Assembly: GCF_030540835.1 (NCBI RefSeq)
Contig: NZ_JAUOEK010000155.1
Location: forward strand, 1-64,000
Origin: Flavivirga aquimarina
GTDB taxonomy: Bacteria; Bacteroidota; Bacteroidia; Flavobacteriales; Flavobacteriaceae
Reading direction: 5' to 3'
DNA length: 64,000 nucleotides
Shown here one piece after another: positions 45,627 through 54,344 of the stretch; position 1 is the first letter of the stretch; every line of letters begins with the position of its first letter. The position numbers were made by a program, and so were the translations under genes. The notes under the pieces were generated by a model, which made no database searches, was not told the origin of the DNA, and saw nothing but the letters and a program-made list of their open reading frames with translations.

Positions 45627-46079
45627 CTAAATCTTTTTCACCCGAACAGCATTCATTCCTTTTTGACCGCGTTCTAACTCGTAAGTAACTTTATCATTTT
45701 CTTCAATAGGTTCTAATACCCCACTAACATGTACAAAGTATTTTTCCTGATTTACGCTGTCTATTATAAAACCAAAACCTTTAGAATGATCAAAGAATGA
45801 CACTTTTCCTTCTTTGTTTGCTGGTTCTTCTTCTTCCCTATCTTCTTTCTTAGGAATTCCTAATTCAATAGTTTCGGCTTCAATTTTTTCGCGTAATGCT
45901 GGATCTGGTGGTGTATCAGTTAAATTTCCATTAAAGTCTACATACGCAAATTGAATACCCTGTGGGTTTTCTTTTGCTTCAGCTCTACGAGCTTCTTTTC
46001 TTTTTTGCTTTTCTTCTCTTTTCTTTAAGCGTTTTTTTTCTTTTTCTATTTTGTTAAAAGTTACTTGAGATTTTGCCAT
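45627..46079 (-). CDS. Cold-shock-domain protein with basic N-terminal helix
   Basis: The C-terminal 65 residues are a cold-shock domain: GKVSFFDHSKGFGFII (RNP1-like), EKYFVHVSG (RNP2-like), and GQKGMNAVRVKKI. The N-terminal 45 residues are highly charged (KEKKRLKKREEKQKRKEARR), likely a coiled coil or RNA-binding tail. This is the Bacteroidota type of CSD protein, larger than CspA. Likely an RNA chaperone. Confidence 0.88.
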   Translation of the reverse strand: MAKSQVTFNKIEKEKKRLKKREEKQKRKEARRAEAKENPQGIQFAYVDFNGNLTDTPPDPALREKIEAETIELGIPKKEDREEEEPANKEGKVSFFDHSKGFGFIIDSVNQEKYFVHVSGVLEPIEENDKVTYELERGQKGMNAVRVKKI

Positions 46080-46180
46080 AGTTTATAATACAGTGCTTTT
46101 ATTGTGAATAATTAAGCACAAAGATACGCCTTATTTTAAGGAAGTTGTAATAATTTTGGAAGTAAAACAATATAAATACT

Positions 46181-47734
46181 CTAATCTTCTGGCGGATAGC
46201 CATGAATAGACTCAAAAACTTCATCGAAATTTGAGCGTAAATAGGAGTTTAATTTTTTTCTATAATCGCCTTTTAACCATTCCACAAAATTGTAAGTACT
46301 TTTACTTATGCACTTTGTATATCGCTGTATTCTAAAATCAATATCATCACCTAACATTTTTGCTAAAGCCAAAGCATCGTAAACATCCTCGCTATTTTCA
46401 ATACAAATTTTTGCATGCTGTTCTATAGAACGCTCTAAAACAACCTTTGAAGATTCACCTCCCCTAATAGACTCAACATAAGTTCTTTGCACATCAAAAT
46501 AAACATCTTTAGACTTAGCAAATTCTTCTCGCAATTCGTCCGGCATTTCATACCTAAAATTGCTTTCTAGTTCTTCATCACTTAAAATAGCATCTAAGTA
46601 GTAATTCGGTGATTTAAATATACGTTGCCAGTCCAAACTATCTCCCCAAGGTCCAAATCGATGAAAATTATTCCCCAAGTCAATAACACTAAATGTTTTC
46701 TTATCTTTTAAAATACGAGATCCACGACCTATCATTTGATAATAAAGTGTTAATGATTTAGTGGCTCTATTTAAAATAATACTTTCTACTGTTGGTTCAT
46801 CAAACCCTGTAGTTAATATACTTACAGATGTTAAAATGGCATCTGGAGTCTTATTAAACCATTTTAAAATAAGTGCTCGTTCTTTTTTGCTATTGGTATT
46901 ATCTAAATGCGCTATGGGGTACCCTGCTCTTCTAAACGTATCGTAAACATGCAATGACGTATTAATTCCATTATTAAAAATCAATGTTTTTTTACCTTTA
47001 GAACGCTCTTCATAAGCCTGTAATAACTTACTAAGCATATCATTATCTGTATATAAATCTTCAGATGATTTTACAGTATAATCGCCATTGGCTCCAACCA
47101 CTAACGACGTTAGTCCAACATTATAAGAAAACATTTCAGCACGTGCTAAAAATCCATTTTCTATTAGTGATTCAATACTTTCTCCAACAATTAATTCATC
47201 ATAATTGTCGGTCATTGGTAATTCAATACTAGAACTTAAAGGTGTTGCAGTAACCCCTAAAATAAACGATTGACTGAAAAACTTAAAAAGTTTTGTAAAG
47301 GAATTATAATGAGCTTCATCAATAATTACCAAACCAATATCAGAGATGTCTAACTTGTCATCTTGCAATCGGTTATTTAAAGTTTCCACCATAGCAACAA
47401 AACAACTATAATCTGCTTGATCGCTTAAATCGGCTTTACTATCCACGATCTTATTGGTTACACCAAATTCTGTAAGTACATGTGAAGTCTGCTTACATAA
47501 TTCAATACGGTGTGTCATCACCAACACCTTTTTTTTATGATTTTTAAGGTATTGTCTAACTATTTCAGAAAATATGACTGTTTTACCACCCCCAGTTGGA
47601 AGTTGATACAATAAATGGTAGTCATGAGGTGACTCATCAAAACTTTTAAAAATCTTATCAATAGCACCTTTTTGATAGCTATATAAATCTTTACCTGTTT
47701 TTCTTTCTTCTAATTCTGTTACTGAAATGGACAT
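46181..47734 (-). CDS. DEAD/DEAH-box superfamily 2 helicase
   Basis: 517 residues. Motif I LPTGGGKTVIF, Ia VMTHRIEL, II VIIDEAHYNSF, III GVTATPLSS, IV FNNGINTS, V LTTGFDEP, VI YQMIGRGSRI. The layout is that of the type III restriction/UvrB-like SSL2 family. The C-terminal 130 residues are unassigned. There is no methyltransferase or nuclease neighbour, so a DNA-repair or housekeeping role is more likely than restriction. Confidence 0.9.
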   Translation of the reverse strand: MSISVTELEERKTGKDLYSYQKGAIDKIFKSFDESPHDYHLLYQLPTGGGKTVIFSEIVRQYLKNHKKKVLVMTHRIELCKQTSHVLTEFGVTNKIVDSKADLSDQADYSCFVAMVETLNNRLQDDKLDISDIGLVIIDEAHYNSFTKLFKFFSQSFILGVTATPLSSSIELPMTDNYDELIVGESIESLIENGFLARAEMFSYNVGLTSLVVGANGDYTVKSSEDLYTDNDMLSKLLQAYEERSKGKKTLIFNNGINTSLHVYDTFRRAGYPIAHLDNTNSKKERALILKWFNKTPDAILTSVSILTTGFDEPTVESIILNRATKSLTLYYQMIGRGSRILKDKKTFSVIDLGNNFHRFGPWGDSLDWQRIFKSPNYYLDAILSDEELESNFRYEMPDELREEFAKSKDVYFDVQRTYVESIRGGESSKVVLERSIEQHAKICIENSEDVYDALALAKMLGDDIDFRIQRYTKCISKSTYNFVEWLKGDYRKKLNSYLRSNFDEVFESIHGYPPED

Positions 47735-47926
47735 TCCTATAATTTTGTGACGTGCAAAAATAACACCTTTGTTCAGTATATCATAAATGTTTAATGTGAA
47801 AATTATAAATGTTTATTTTTTTTATTGAAAATGAATATGTTAAACATTGATTAAACTTATTTATTTATTTTTAGTCTTACTTGAAAATAAATAGCATTTT
47901 TGCTTCAAAATTAAACGTTAAAACCT

Positions 47927-49246
47927 ATGACTCGCTATATATTTGTTAGCCTTCTAACACTATTATTTTATTCTTGCAGTAACTCAACAGAAACAACAGA
48001 TGATACCGATACCGGTATAGATAATGACCAAAGTACAACCCCCAATATTTTATTAGTTATTGCAGACGATATGGGCTTAGATGCCACCCCTGGTTATAAT
48101 ATAGGAAGTATTAAACCTCAAATGTCCAATCTTCAAAACCTGATGGATAGCGGGATACGTTTTAATAATTTGTGGTCTAACCCTACCTGTACACCAACAC
48201 GCGCCGGGATACTAACTGGTAAATATGGGTACCGCACTGGTATTACCAAAGTTGATGACCCATTACCTACTTCTGAAACCTCAATACAAAAATATTTAGA
48301 TTTAAATACGAATTCTGCTTATAGTCATGCAGTCATTGGGAAATGGCATCTATCGAATAATGCCAACCACCCTAATAACATGGGAGTTGATTATTATGCT
48401 GGAACCTTAGGAGGTGGAGTACCCTCTTATACAAATTGGAGTTTAAATATAAATGGTACTACAACAACTTCAACAGAATACATTACCACAAAACTAACAG
48501 ATTTAGCTATAGACTGGGTGGACAGTCAAACAAAACCATGGTTTTTATGGCTAGCTTATAATGCACCACATACGCCTTTTCACTTACCTCCTAATGATTT
48601 GCATTCGCAAGGAGCATTACCATCAGATCAAACTAGTATCGATGCAAACCCGCTCCCCTATTACATGGCTGCTATTGAAGCTTTAGATACTGAAATGGGA
48701 CGATTAATAAATTCTATGTCGCAAGAAGAAAAAGATAATACAATTATCATTTTTATTGGGGATAATGGCACCCCAAACCAAGTAGTACAAGAATATGCTT
48801 CTATGCGTGCTAAAGGATCGGTATATCAAGGTGGTGTAAATGTACCAATGATTATTTCGGGTAAAGGTGTTACTCGAATTAATACTACCGAAGATGCTTT
48901 AATAAATACAACCGATTTGTTCGCTACTGTAGCGAACATAGCAGGAATTGATATTACTGAAATTAACGATAGTAAAAGCTTTAAAGCATTACTATCCGAT
49001 TCGGGTACAACGTCAAGAGATTATACATATACTGAAATTGGAAAAACAAGCGGAAGTGACTATACTATTAGAAATAATACTCATAAGTATATTAGTTTTT
49101 ATGATGGTTCTGAAGCTTTTTACGATTTAAGTGATAATCCGTTAGAATCTCCCAATTTATTAAATACAAACCAATTGCCACTTAGTGCTTCAAATAGTAC
49201 TATAAAAGATGAATTAACTACAAAATTATCTGAGATTAGGAATTGA
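47927..49246 (+). CDS. Sulfatase lipoprotein
   Basis: A secreted, lipid-anchored arylsulfatase-type enzyme (lipobox FYSC, Cys17). The active-site signature CTPTRAGILTGKYG (Cys88-x-Pro-x-Arg92) should be converted to formylglycine by an anaerobic sulfatase-maturating enzyme or FGE encoded elsewhere. Metal Asp47-Asp48 in VIADDMG, and IFIGDNGTP supplies the second Asp/Asn metal pair. The length (439) is normal. Such sulfatases desulfate marine polysaccharides. The gene stands alone. Confidence 0.9.
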   Translation: MTRYIFVSLLTLLFYSCSNSTETTDDTDTGIDNDQSTTPNILLVIADDMGLDATPGYNIGSIKPQMSNLQNLMDSGIRFNNLWSNPTCTPTRAGILTGKYGYRTGITKVDDPLPTSETSIQKYLDLNTNSAYSHAVIGKWHLSNNANHPNNMGVDYYAGTLGGGVPSYTNWSLNINGTTTTSTEYITTKLTDLAIDWVDSQTKPWFLWLAYNAPHTPFHLPPNDLHSQGALPSDQTSIDANPLPYYMAAIEALDTEMGRLINSMSQEEKDNTIIIFIGDNGTPNQVVQEYASMRAKGSVYQGGVNVPMIISGKGVTRINTTEDALINTTDLFATVANIAGIDITEINDSKSFKALLSDSGTTSRDYTYTEIGKTSGSDYTIRNNTHKYISFYDGSEAFYDLSDNPLESPNLLNTNQLPLSASNSTIKDELTTKLSEIRN

Positions 49247-49381
49247 TTTTTTGTTGTGTAATATTTTTAATACATTACTGTAACAAAATACGCCTTTTTT
49301 CTTCTAACAGAAGAAACATGGTCTTATAATGCGGCATAATCGTATTAAAAATAATATCTAACTCAAATATCAATCATTAAA

Positions 49382-51688
49382 ATGAAAACTAATTTTGCAA
49401 AACTAAGTGGGACACTATTTCTATTTTTATGTCTCAGTTATCAAGTAAAAGCCCAAGACCTAACTGGTTCTTGGCAAGGAAAATTATCGGTACAAGGAAC
49501 TGAAATGCCTTTAATTTTCGATATTAAAAACGAAGGCACTGGTTATAGTTCAACCATGGGCAGTCCTTCGCAAGGTGCTACCAGTATCCCAATGGATGAA
49601 ACGCTTTTCGTTAACGATACGGTTACTATTAAACTTAATAAGGCAGGAATTAAATTTATTGCTGCGTTAAAAGAAAACACACTTACAGGAACATTTTATC
49701 AAGGTGGTAAGGAGTTTCCCCTATCCTTAACAAAAACAGAAAAAACACTTCCTGGAAATACTGCATTACCAACATCTGATGCAGATTTAGAAAAACTAGC
49801 TAATTGGAATCCTACTAATTACAAGTATTCTGTTGAAGATTACTTTGCAAGACCCAAAGCAAGAACATTTAGATTCTCTCCAAATGGCACATACTTATCA
49901 TACAGAGAAAAAGACGACAACACAAAAAACCATGTGTATGTTAAAAACCTGGAAACCGAAGAAGTTATAAGAGTTATAGAAGAAAAAGAAGAGCTAATTC
50001 GTGGCTATGGATGGGCAAACGACAGTAGGTTATTTTATGTGATGGATAAAGGAGGTAATGAAGATTATCATTTGTTTGCTGTAAATATTGATGGTACAGA
50101 TCAAAAAGAACTAACACCTTTTGAAGGCGTTAAAGTAAACATCTTACAAAGCCTTAAAGAGGATAAAGATCATATGATTATCTCGATGAATAAAAATAAT
50201 CCTCAGATTTTCGAACCTTATAAGATAAATATTGTAACCGGAGATTTAGAACAATTATATAAAAATGAGGATGTTGCCAACCCAATAAATAGCTATGTTT
50301 TCGATAAAGATGGCAAATTAAGAGGGTTTGCTAAACTTCGAGATGGCGTAAACATCGATTTATACTATACCCTAGATGGGGAAAACTACGAGTTAAAAAA
50401 GCAACTCAGCTGGAAAGATAATTTTAATATTTCGTCATTTAATTATGCATCAGAGAATCCTCATGAAGCTTATGTAACATCGAATTTAGAAAGCGATAAA
50501 ACACAAATACTTTTATATGATTTAAAAGAGGACAAGCTTATAAAAAAGCTTTTTTCTAATGAAAGCTATGATGCTTCTGGTTTAAGATTATCAAGACACA
50601 GAGGGTATGAGTTAGATTATTTTTCTTATCAAGGAGAAAAAAGAGTAATTGTCCCTGTTAGCGACTATTATAAAAAACTACATCATAAAATTACAGCTAA
50701 GTTTTCAGGCTATAACTATTCTATTGCAGATATAACTGATGATGAAAGTAAATATCTAATCTTTCTTCAAAGCGATAAATTATATGGAACTTACTATGCA
50801 TACGATGCTAAAAAAGATACGTTCAAATTACTATATAACTTAATGCCTAATCTTATTGAAAAAGATATGGCTGAAATGCGTCCTATTACTTTTAAAAGTA
50901 GAGATGGCATCACCATTCACGGTTACATTACTTTACCTAAAGAGGCTCTTGAAGGTAAAAAAGTGCCGGTAATTGTTAATCCACATGGTGGACCTCAAGG
51001 CATTAGAGATTCATGGGGCTTTAATCCCGAAGCACAGCTTTTTGCTAGTCGTGGTTATGCCACTTTACAAGTAAATTTTAGAATTTCAGGAGGCTATGGT
51101 CGGGAATTCTTAGAATCCGGTTTTAAACAAATTGGTAGAAAAGCGATGGACGATGTTGAAGACGGACTTCAATATGTAGCAGAACAAGGATGGGTAGACA
51201 AAGACAATACTGCTATTTATGGTGGTAGCCATGGTGGATATGCTGTATTACGTGGGTTAACTAAAACTCCGGATTTATATGCTTGTGGTGTTGATTATGT
51301 TGGGGTTTCAAATTTATTTACTTTTATGAAAACCATCCCTCCTTACTGGAAACCTTATTTAAAGATTATTAAAGAAATATGGTACGATGAAGATATTCCT
51401 GAAGAAAAAGCTATTATGGAAGAAGTATCTCCAGTATACCATATAGATAAAATTAAGAAACCTCTTTTTGTAGTTCAAGGAGCTAACGACCCAAGAGTTA
51501 ATATAGATGAATCCGATCAAATTGTAAGTGCCCTGCGCGCTAGAGGCTTTGATGTACCTTATATGGTTAAATATGATGAAGGTCACGGATTTGGTAAAGA
51601 AGAAAATAGTATTGCGCTTTACAAATCTATGATGGGCTTTTATGCCAAACACTTAAAAAAAGATCTCGAACAACCTTTGAAAGATTAA
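49382..51688 (+). CDS. Secreted S9-family prolyl oligopeptidase-like peptidase
   Basis: 768 residues with a signal peptide (LFLFLCLSYQVKAQ). An extra N-terminal beta-domain (about 25-125, SWQGKLSVQGTEMPLIFDI) precedes a beta-propeller (about 150-480) and the alpha/beta-hydrolase domain. Catalytic Ser is in YGGSHGGYAVL, Asp in QGANDPRVN, His in DEGHGFGKEEN; the oxyanion stretch is VNPHGGPQGIRDSWGF. Likely releases dipeptides in the periplasm. Its terminator is interrupted by a repeat element (51700-51855). Confidence 0.9.
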   Translation: MKTNFAKLSGTLFLFLCLSYQVKAQDLTGSWQGKLSVQGTEMPLIFDIKNEGTGYSSTMGSPSQGATSIPMDETLFVNDTVTIKLNKAGIKFIAALKENTLTGTFYQGGKEFPLSLTKTEKTLPGNTALPTSDADLEKLANWNPTNYKYSVEDYFARPKARTFRFSPNGTYLSYREKDDNTKNHVYVKNLETEEVIRVIEEKEELIRGYGWANDSRLFYVMDKGGNEDYHLFAVNIDGTDQKELTPFEGVKVNILQSLKEDKDHMIISMNKNNPQIFEPYKINIVTGDLEQLYKNEDVANPINSYVFDKDGKLRGFAKLRDGVNIDLYYTLDGENYELKKQLSWKDNFNISSFNYASENPHEAYVTSNLESDKTQILLYDLKEDKLIKKLFSNESYDASGLRLSRHRGYELDYFSYQGEKRVIVPVSDYYKKLHHKITAKFSGYNYSIADITDDESKYLIFLQSDKLYGTYYAYDAKKDTFKLLYNLMPNLIEKDMAEMRPITFKSRDGITIHGYITLPKEALEGKKVPVIVNPHGGPQGIRDSWGFNPEAQLFASRGYATLQVNFRISGGYGREFLESGFKQIGRKAMDDVEDGLQYVAEQGWVDKDNTAIYGGSHGGYAVLRGLTKTPDLYACGVDYVGVSNLFTFMKTIPPYWKPYLKIIKEIWYDEDIPEEKAIMEEVSPVYHIDKIKKPLFVVQGANDPRVNIDESDQIVSALRARGFDVPYMVKYDEGHGFGKEENSIALYKSMMGFYAKHLKKDLEQPLKD

Positions 51689-51699
51689 ACACCTGATTT

Positions 51700-51855
51700 A
51701 AAAAGGAGGCTATAAAGCTAAAATTGTACGTCATTACGAGGAGTCCCGATTCCGATAATCATCGGAACCGGGGCGACGTGGTAATCTTTTAACAGATTGT
51801 CGCGGCTTTTGCAAAGCCTCACAATGAACGCTTATAATCTTTATAGCCTCTTTTT
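51700..51855 (+). terminator. Terminator of the S9 peptidase gene, split by a repeat element
   Basis: AAAAAGGAGGCTATAAAG (51700-51717) pairs with CTTTATAGCCTCTTTTT (51839-51855), with one bulged G, and ends in a T-run. The arms are 120 bp apart because a repeat element (51728-51830) fills the loop. The arms and T-run read as a normal intrinsic terminator if the insert is removed. Confidence 0.75.
51728..51830. repeat. REP-like dispersed repeat element
   Basis: Bounded by imperfect inverted ends (CGTCATTACGAGGAG and CTCACAATGAACG) with internal hairpins: TCCGAT/ATCGGA at about 51750-51767, and GGCTTTTGCAAAGCC near 51804. This CGTCATTGCGAGG-type sequence is a widely dispersed repeat in bacterial genomes, here GC-richer than its surroundings. 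No transposase is present, so movement would have depended on an enzyme elsewhere. Confidence 0.7.
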
Positions 51856-51909
51856 ATTTGCATAAATCTAAAACAAATTTATACATTTACAATTCATAAA
51901 AATTAAACA

Positions 51910-52923
51910 ATGCACATTAACGATAAATCAGGAACCAAAGCATATCAAGCATCCGACCAACGATATAACATCATGAAATATAATAGATCTGGAAAGAGTG
52001 GCGTTCTTTTACCTGCAATTTCGTTAGGGTTATGGCACAATTTCGGATTTATTGACAACATCCAAAATGCTAGAAATATATTAAGATGTGCTTTCGATTT
52101 AGGGATTACTCATTTTGATTTGGCTAATAATTATGGACCTCCATACGGTTCTGCCGAAGAAAATTTCGGAACCATTTTAAAAACTGATTTTAAAGCTTAC
52201 AGAGATGAGTTGTTTATAGCGTCTAAGGCTGGATATGATATGTGGCCCGGACCCTATGGGAATTTAGGCTCAAGAAAGTATTTAATCTCGAGTTTAGATC
52301 AAAGTTTAATGCGCATGGGGTTAGATTATGTGGATATTTTTTATCATCACAGACCAGACCCAGATACTCCCCTAGAAGAAACTATGGGGGCTTTAGCTGA
52401 TATTGTACGACAGGGAAAAGCTCTCTACGTTGGTATTTCTAATTACAAACCAAAAGAGACTCAAGAAGCTGCCGAGATTTTAAAAAGATTAAATGTGCCA
52501 TTCATCTTGCACCAAGCACGTTATTCTATGTTTGAACGTTGGGTTGAAGATGGCCTTTTAAATACTTTAGAACAAAATGGTGTAGGTTGTATTGCTTTTT
52601 CTCCATTGGCACAAGGCATGCTTACCGATAAATACTTAAAAGGCATTCCAAAAGATTCCAGAGCAGCAAAAGATTTAACGTATTTAAATACAGAAACTGT
52701 TAACAGTAATATTGAAAAAATACAGCGATTAAATACGATAGCTCAAGAACGTGGACAAAAATTGTCACAAATGGCTATTGCATGGATTTTAAGACAACCT
52801 CAAGTCGCTTCGGTACTTATTGGTGCTAGTTCTCCCGATCAGCTAAAAGAAAATTTGAAAGCTTTAGATAATTTGAAGTTTGATGAGGGTGAGCTAAAGT
52901 TAATTGACGGGATCGTTTCTTAA
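51910..52923 (+). CDS. Aldo/keto reductase (YghZ/GPR-like)
   Basis: 337 residues, TIM-barrel NADPH-dependent reductase. LPAISLGLWHNFGFID and FDLANNYGPPYGSAEE (catalytic Asp and Tyr), SKAGYDMWPGPYGNLGSRKY (catalytic Lys), YVDIFYHHRPD (His), and AFSPLAQGMLTDKYL are the signatures of L-glyceraldehyde 3-phosphate reductase-like enzymes. Likely detoxifies aldehydes such as methylglyoxal. Confidence 0.92.
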   Translation: MHINDKSGTKAYQASDQRYNIMKYNRSGKSGVLLPAISLGLWHNFGFIDNIQNARNILRCAFDLGITHFDLANNYGPPYGSAEENFGTILKTDFKAYRDELFIASKAGYDMWPGPYGNLGSRKYLISSLDQSLMRMGLDYVDIFYHHRPDPDTPLEETMGALADIVRQGKALYVGISNYKPKETQEAAEILKRLNVPFILHQARYSMFERWVEDGLLNTLEQNGVGCIAFSPLAQGMLTDKYLKGIPKDSRAAKDLTYLNTETVNSNIEKIQRLNTIAQERGQKLSQMAIAWILRQPQVASVLIGASSPDQLKENLKALDNLKFDEGELKLIDGIVS

Positions 52924-52930
52924 TCAAATA

Positions 52931-53611
52931 TCATTCTTTAACAATAATAATAGTCGCCTTTACTCCTTTAGCTAGGTTCCAGCGGTTAGCAGATACTAAA
53001 TTACCTAAATCGTCTACAACTCGAAATTCTGCCGTATTTGGTCCAGACTCTCCCTGATTTAAAGCTAAAAAATCTATCTTATTAAAACCTTTTTGTAAAT
53101 CGAGTTTAAACCCTTTAAAACCACTTGTTAAAAATACTCTGGCATGAATAACATCATCATTTACTAAAACCTGTATAACATCACCGTCAACATAACCATG
53201 ATCCCGGTATACAACATTTACAAACTTTGCCTTACTTTTAAAATCACCAAAGTACTGATCTGTGCTACTACCATTTTTCATTTCCAACTCTTCTTCACTT
53301 AACTTTAAGTGATCTAAACTTTTGTTGATTCTATCCACATAAAGTTCTCCAGGGTTACCAAATTCTTCACTTGGAAACATCGAAAACTCTTTTTTCGGCA
53401 TATTAAGATTTGTAGACACACGAGGCGTGTTTACACTGTTGATATTTGTGTTACTATTCGTTGATTTTGAGGGCAGTAATAAATTGGTATCCAATGAATC
53501 CTTTTTACTTTTCACTGCGGGAATAGCAATAGATTTTGTTTTCGTATCAATCTGAGCATAAGCCGATAACGAAAACAATAAGCTTACAAAAAATGAAAAA
53601 TAAAGTCTCAC
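52931..53611 (-). CDS. Secreted protein of unknown function
   Basis: 226 residues from a GTG start, with a signal peptide (FFVSLLFSLSAYAQ). The first half is Ser/Asn/Thr/Lys-rich and probably disordered. The second half (about 120-226) is beta-rich: YRDHGYVDGDVIQVLVNDDV, GFKGFKLDLQKGFNKIDFLAL and FRVVDDLGNLVS, resembling a small beta-sandwich. No family recognised with confidence. Confidence 0.6.
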   Translation of the reverse strand: MRLYFSFFVSLLFSLSAYAQIDTKTKSIAIPAVKSKKDSLDTNLLLPSKSTNSNTNINSVNTPRVSTNLNMPKKEFSMFPSEEFGNPGELYVDRINKSLDHLKLSEEELEMKNGSSTDQYFGDFKSKAKFVNVVYRDHGYVDGDVIQVLVNDDVIHARVFLTSGFKGFKLDLQKGFNKIDFLALNQGESGPNTAEFRVVDDLGNLVSANRWNLAKGVKATIIIVKE

Positions 53612-53909
53612 TTATTTTTTATTATTTTATCGAATTAATGAGTATAATATACTTCAAAGATATTTTTTATCTTAAAATATATCTACAATTATTGAATATT
53701 TTGTATTCATTTAACACAAAAATCATTCCTAAAGTATTTAAAGAGTCTAAAAAATCAGTTATTACTTACCGTAATCCAGTTAAAATAGTTAAAATATGTT
53801 AATTTACTACTTTGTTATGCATAGTACTGTAACATTTTATGATTCTGCTCGTCTATCTAGTATAAATCAACTTGTGCTGAACTTATTTCAGCATTAAAAA
53901 ACAACAATT
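53612..53909. other. Leader region of the micropeptide genes
   Basis: AT-rich, no long gene. A perfect 7-bp hairpin TGCTGAA-CTTAT-TTCAGCA (53875-53893) lies 17 nt before the first micropeptide ATG. A 26-codon frame (53817-53897, starting MHSTVTFYDS) shares a weak M-x-S-T...SI-x-Q pattern with the third micropeptide but overlaps the hairpin; it may be chance. The 88-codon plus-strand frame from 53536 overlaps the secreted protein gene and looks spurious. Confidence 0.4.
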
Positions 53910-53996
53910 ATGAGAACATTAAACAGTAATCAAATAAGTGGAACATTAACAGGTACTAAAAGCAACCAATGGAATAATAAAAGACGTTACAGATAA
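53910..53996 (+). CDS. Micropeptide 1 (28 residues, WNNKRRYR end)
   Basis: A 28-residue frame beginning MRTLNSNQISGTL and ending QWNNKRRYR. It is nearly the same length and sequence as micropeptide 2 (about 58 bp downstream), with the N-terminal nine codons and the C-terminal RRYR codons almost unchanged and the middle diverged. That pattern supports translation under selection rather than chance. The C-terminus is basic and aromatic; no signal peptide, no Cys. Function unknown. Confidence 0.6.
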   Translation: MRTLNSNQISGTLTGTKSNQWNNKRRYR

Positions 53997-54018
53997 GTCA
54001 TTTTAATATTACAAAAGC

Positions 54019-54040
54019 ATCAATCAATCAATCAATCAAA
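54019..54040 (+). repeat. ATCA tetranucleotide repeat
   Basis: Five consecutive units of ATCA/CAAT-type sequence between micropeptides 1 and 2, ending 14 nt before the second ATG. Short tandem units in leaders can change length by slippage. Similar ATCAATCA wording appears before the GIN-domain gene, so it may also be chance base composition. Confidence 0.6.
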
Positions 54041-54054
54041 ATTAAAAAGAAATC

Positions 54055-54141
54055 ATGAGAACATTAAACAGCAATCAATTAAGTACAACTTTACGTCATA
54101 CAAAAAGTTACAATTGGAACAGCAAAAGACGTTACAGATAA
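54055..54141 (+). CDS. Micropeptide 2 (28 residues, WNSKRRYR end)
   Basis: A 28-residue paralogue of micropeptide 1: begins MRTLNSNQLSTTL and ends YNWNSKRRYR. Identical at about 18 of 28 positions, in the same spacing. An AAAAAGAAAT stretch precedes its ATG. Its last codons form the left arm of a terminator hairpin. Confidence 0.6.
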   Translation: MRTLNSNQLSTTLRHTKSYNWNSKRRYR

Positions 54142-54153
54142 GTAACGTCTTTT
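54124..54153 (+). terminator. Hairpin at the end of micropeptide 2
   Basis: A perfect 12-bp stem AAAAGACGTTAC/GTAACGTCTTTT with a 6-nt loop that contains most of the stop codon. It resembles an intrinsic terminator ending in TTTT. The same left-arm sequence ends micropeptide 1, but there the right arm is missing. Confidence 0.7.
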
Positions 54154-54185
54154 AAAACAAGTTTATCAATCAAATAATCAAAAAA

Positions 54186-54320
54186 ATGAAATCAACTACC
54201 GTAATATCTAGACACTTAAATAGTATCACTCAAGAAAATTTATTTTCCAATAGAATCATATCTAGCTTTAAGAATTCGCATGATGATGATTGGAAGCGGT
54301 TAAAGCGTTATGTTTATTAA
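54186..54320 (+). CDS. Micropeptide 3 (44 residues, WKRLKRYVY end)
   Basis: A 44-residue frame beginning MKSTTVISRHLNSI, with a DDDWKRLKRYVY end that echoes the W-x-x-KRRYR tail of the first two. It ends 24 bp before the stop of the convergent FN3-domain gene. Weaker case than the first two because the resemblance is only in the Trp-basic-aromatic tail and the short N-terminal LNS pattern. Confidence 0.5.
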   Translation: MKSTTVISRHLNSITQENLFSNRIISSFKNSHDDDWKRLKRYVY

Positions 54321-54344
54321 TCTATTTTTCAAGCATCTAAGATA

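Noticed and set aside
46181-47734. Restriction-system helicase
   Set aside because: The motifs fit SF2/type III-like helicases, but there is no methyltransferase or nuclease gene next to it, so I do not call a restriction system.
53536-53802. 88-codon plus-strand frame rich in Ile, Tyr, Phe and Lys
   Set aside because: It begins inside the secreted protein gene on the other strand, and its composition follows the AT-rich DNA.
54001-54060. CRISPR-like repeat
   Set aside because: The ATCA units are four bases long and contiguous; there are no spacers. No CRISPR array was seen anywhere in the window.
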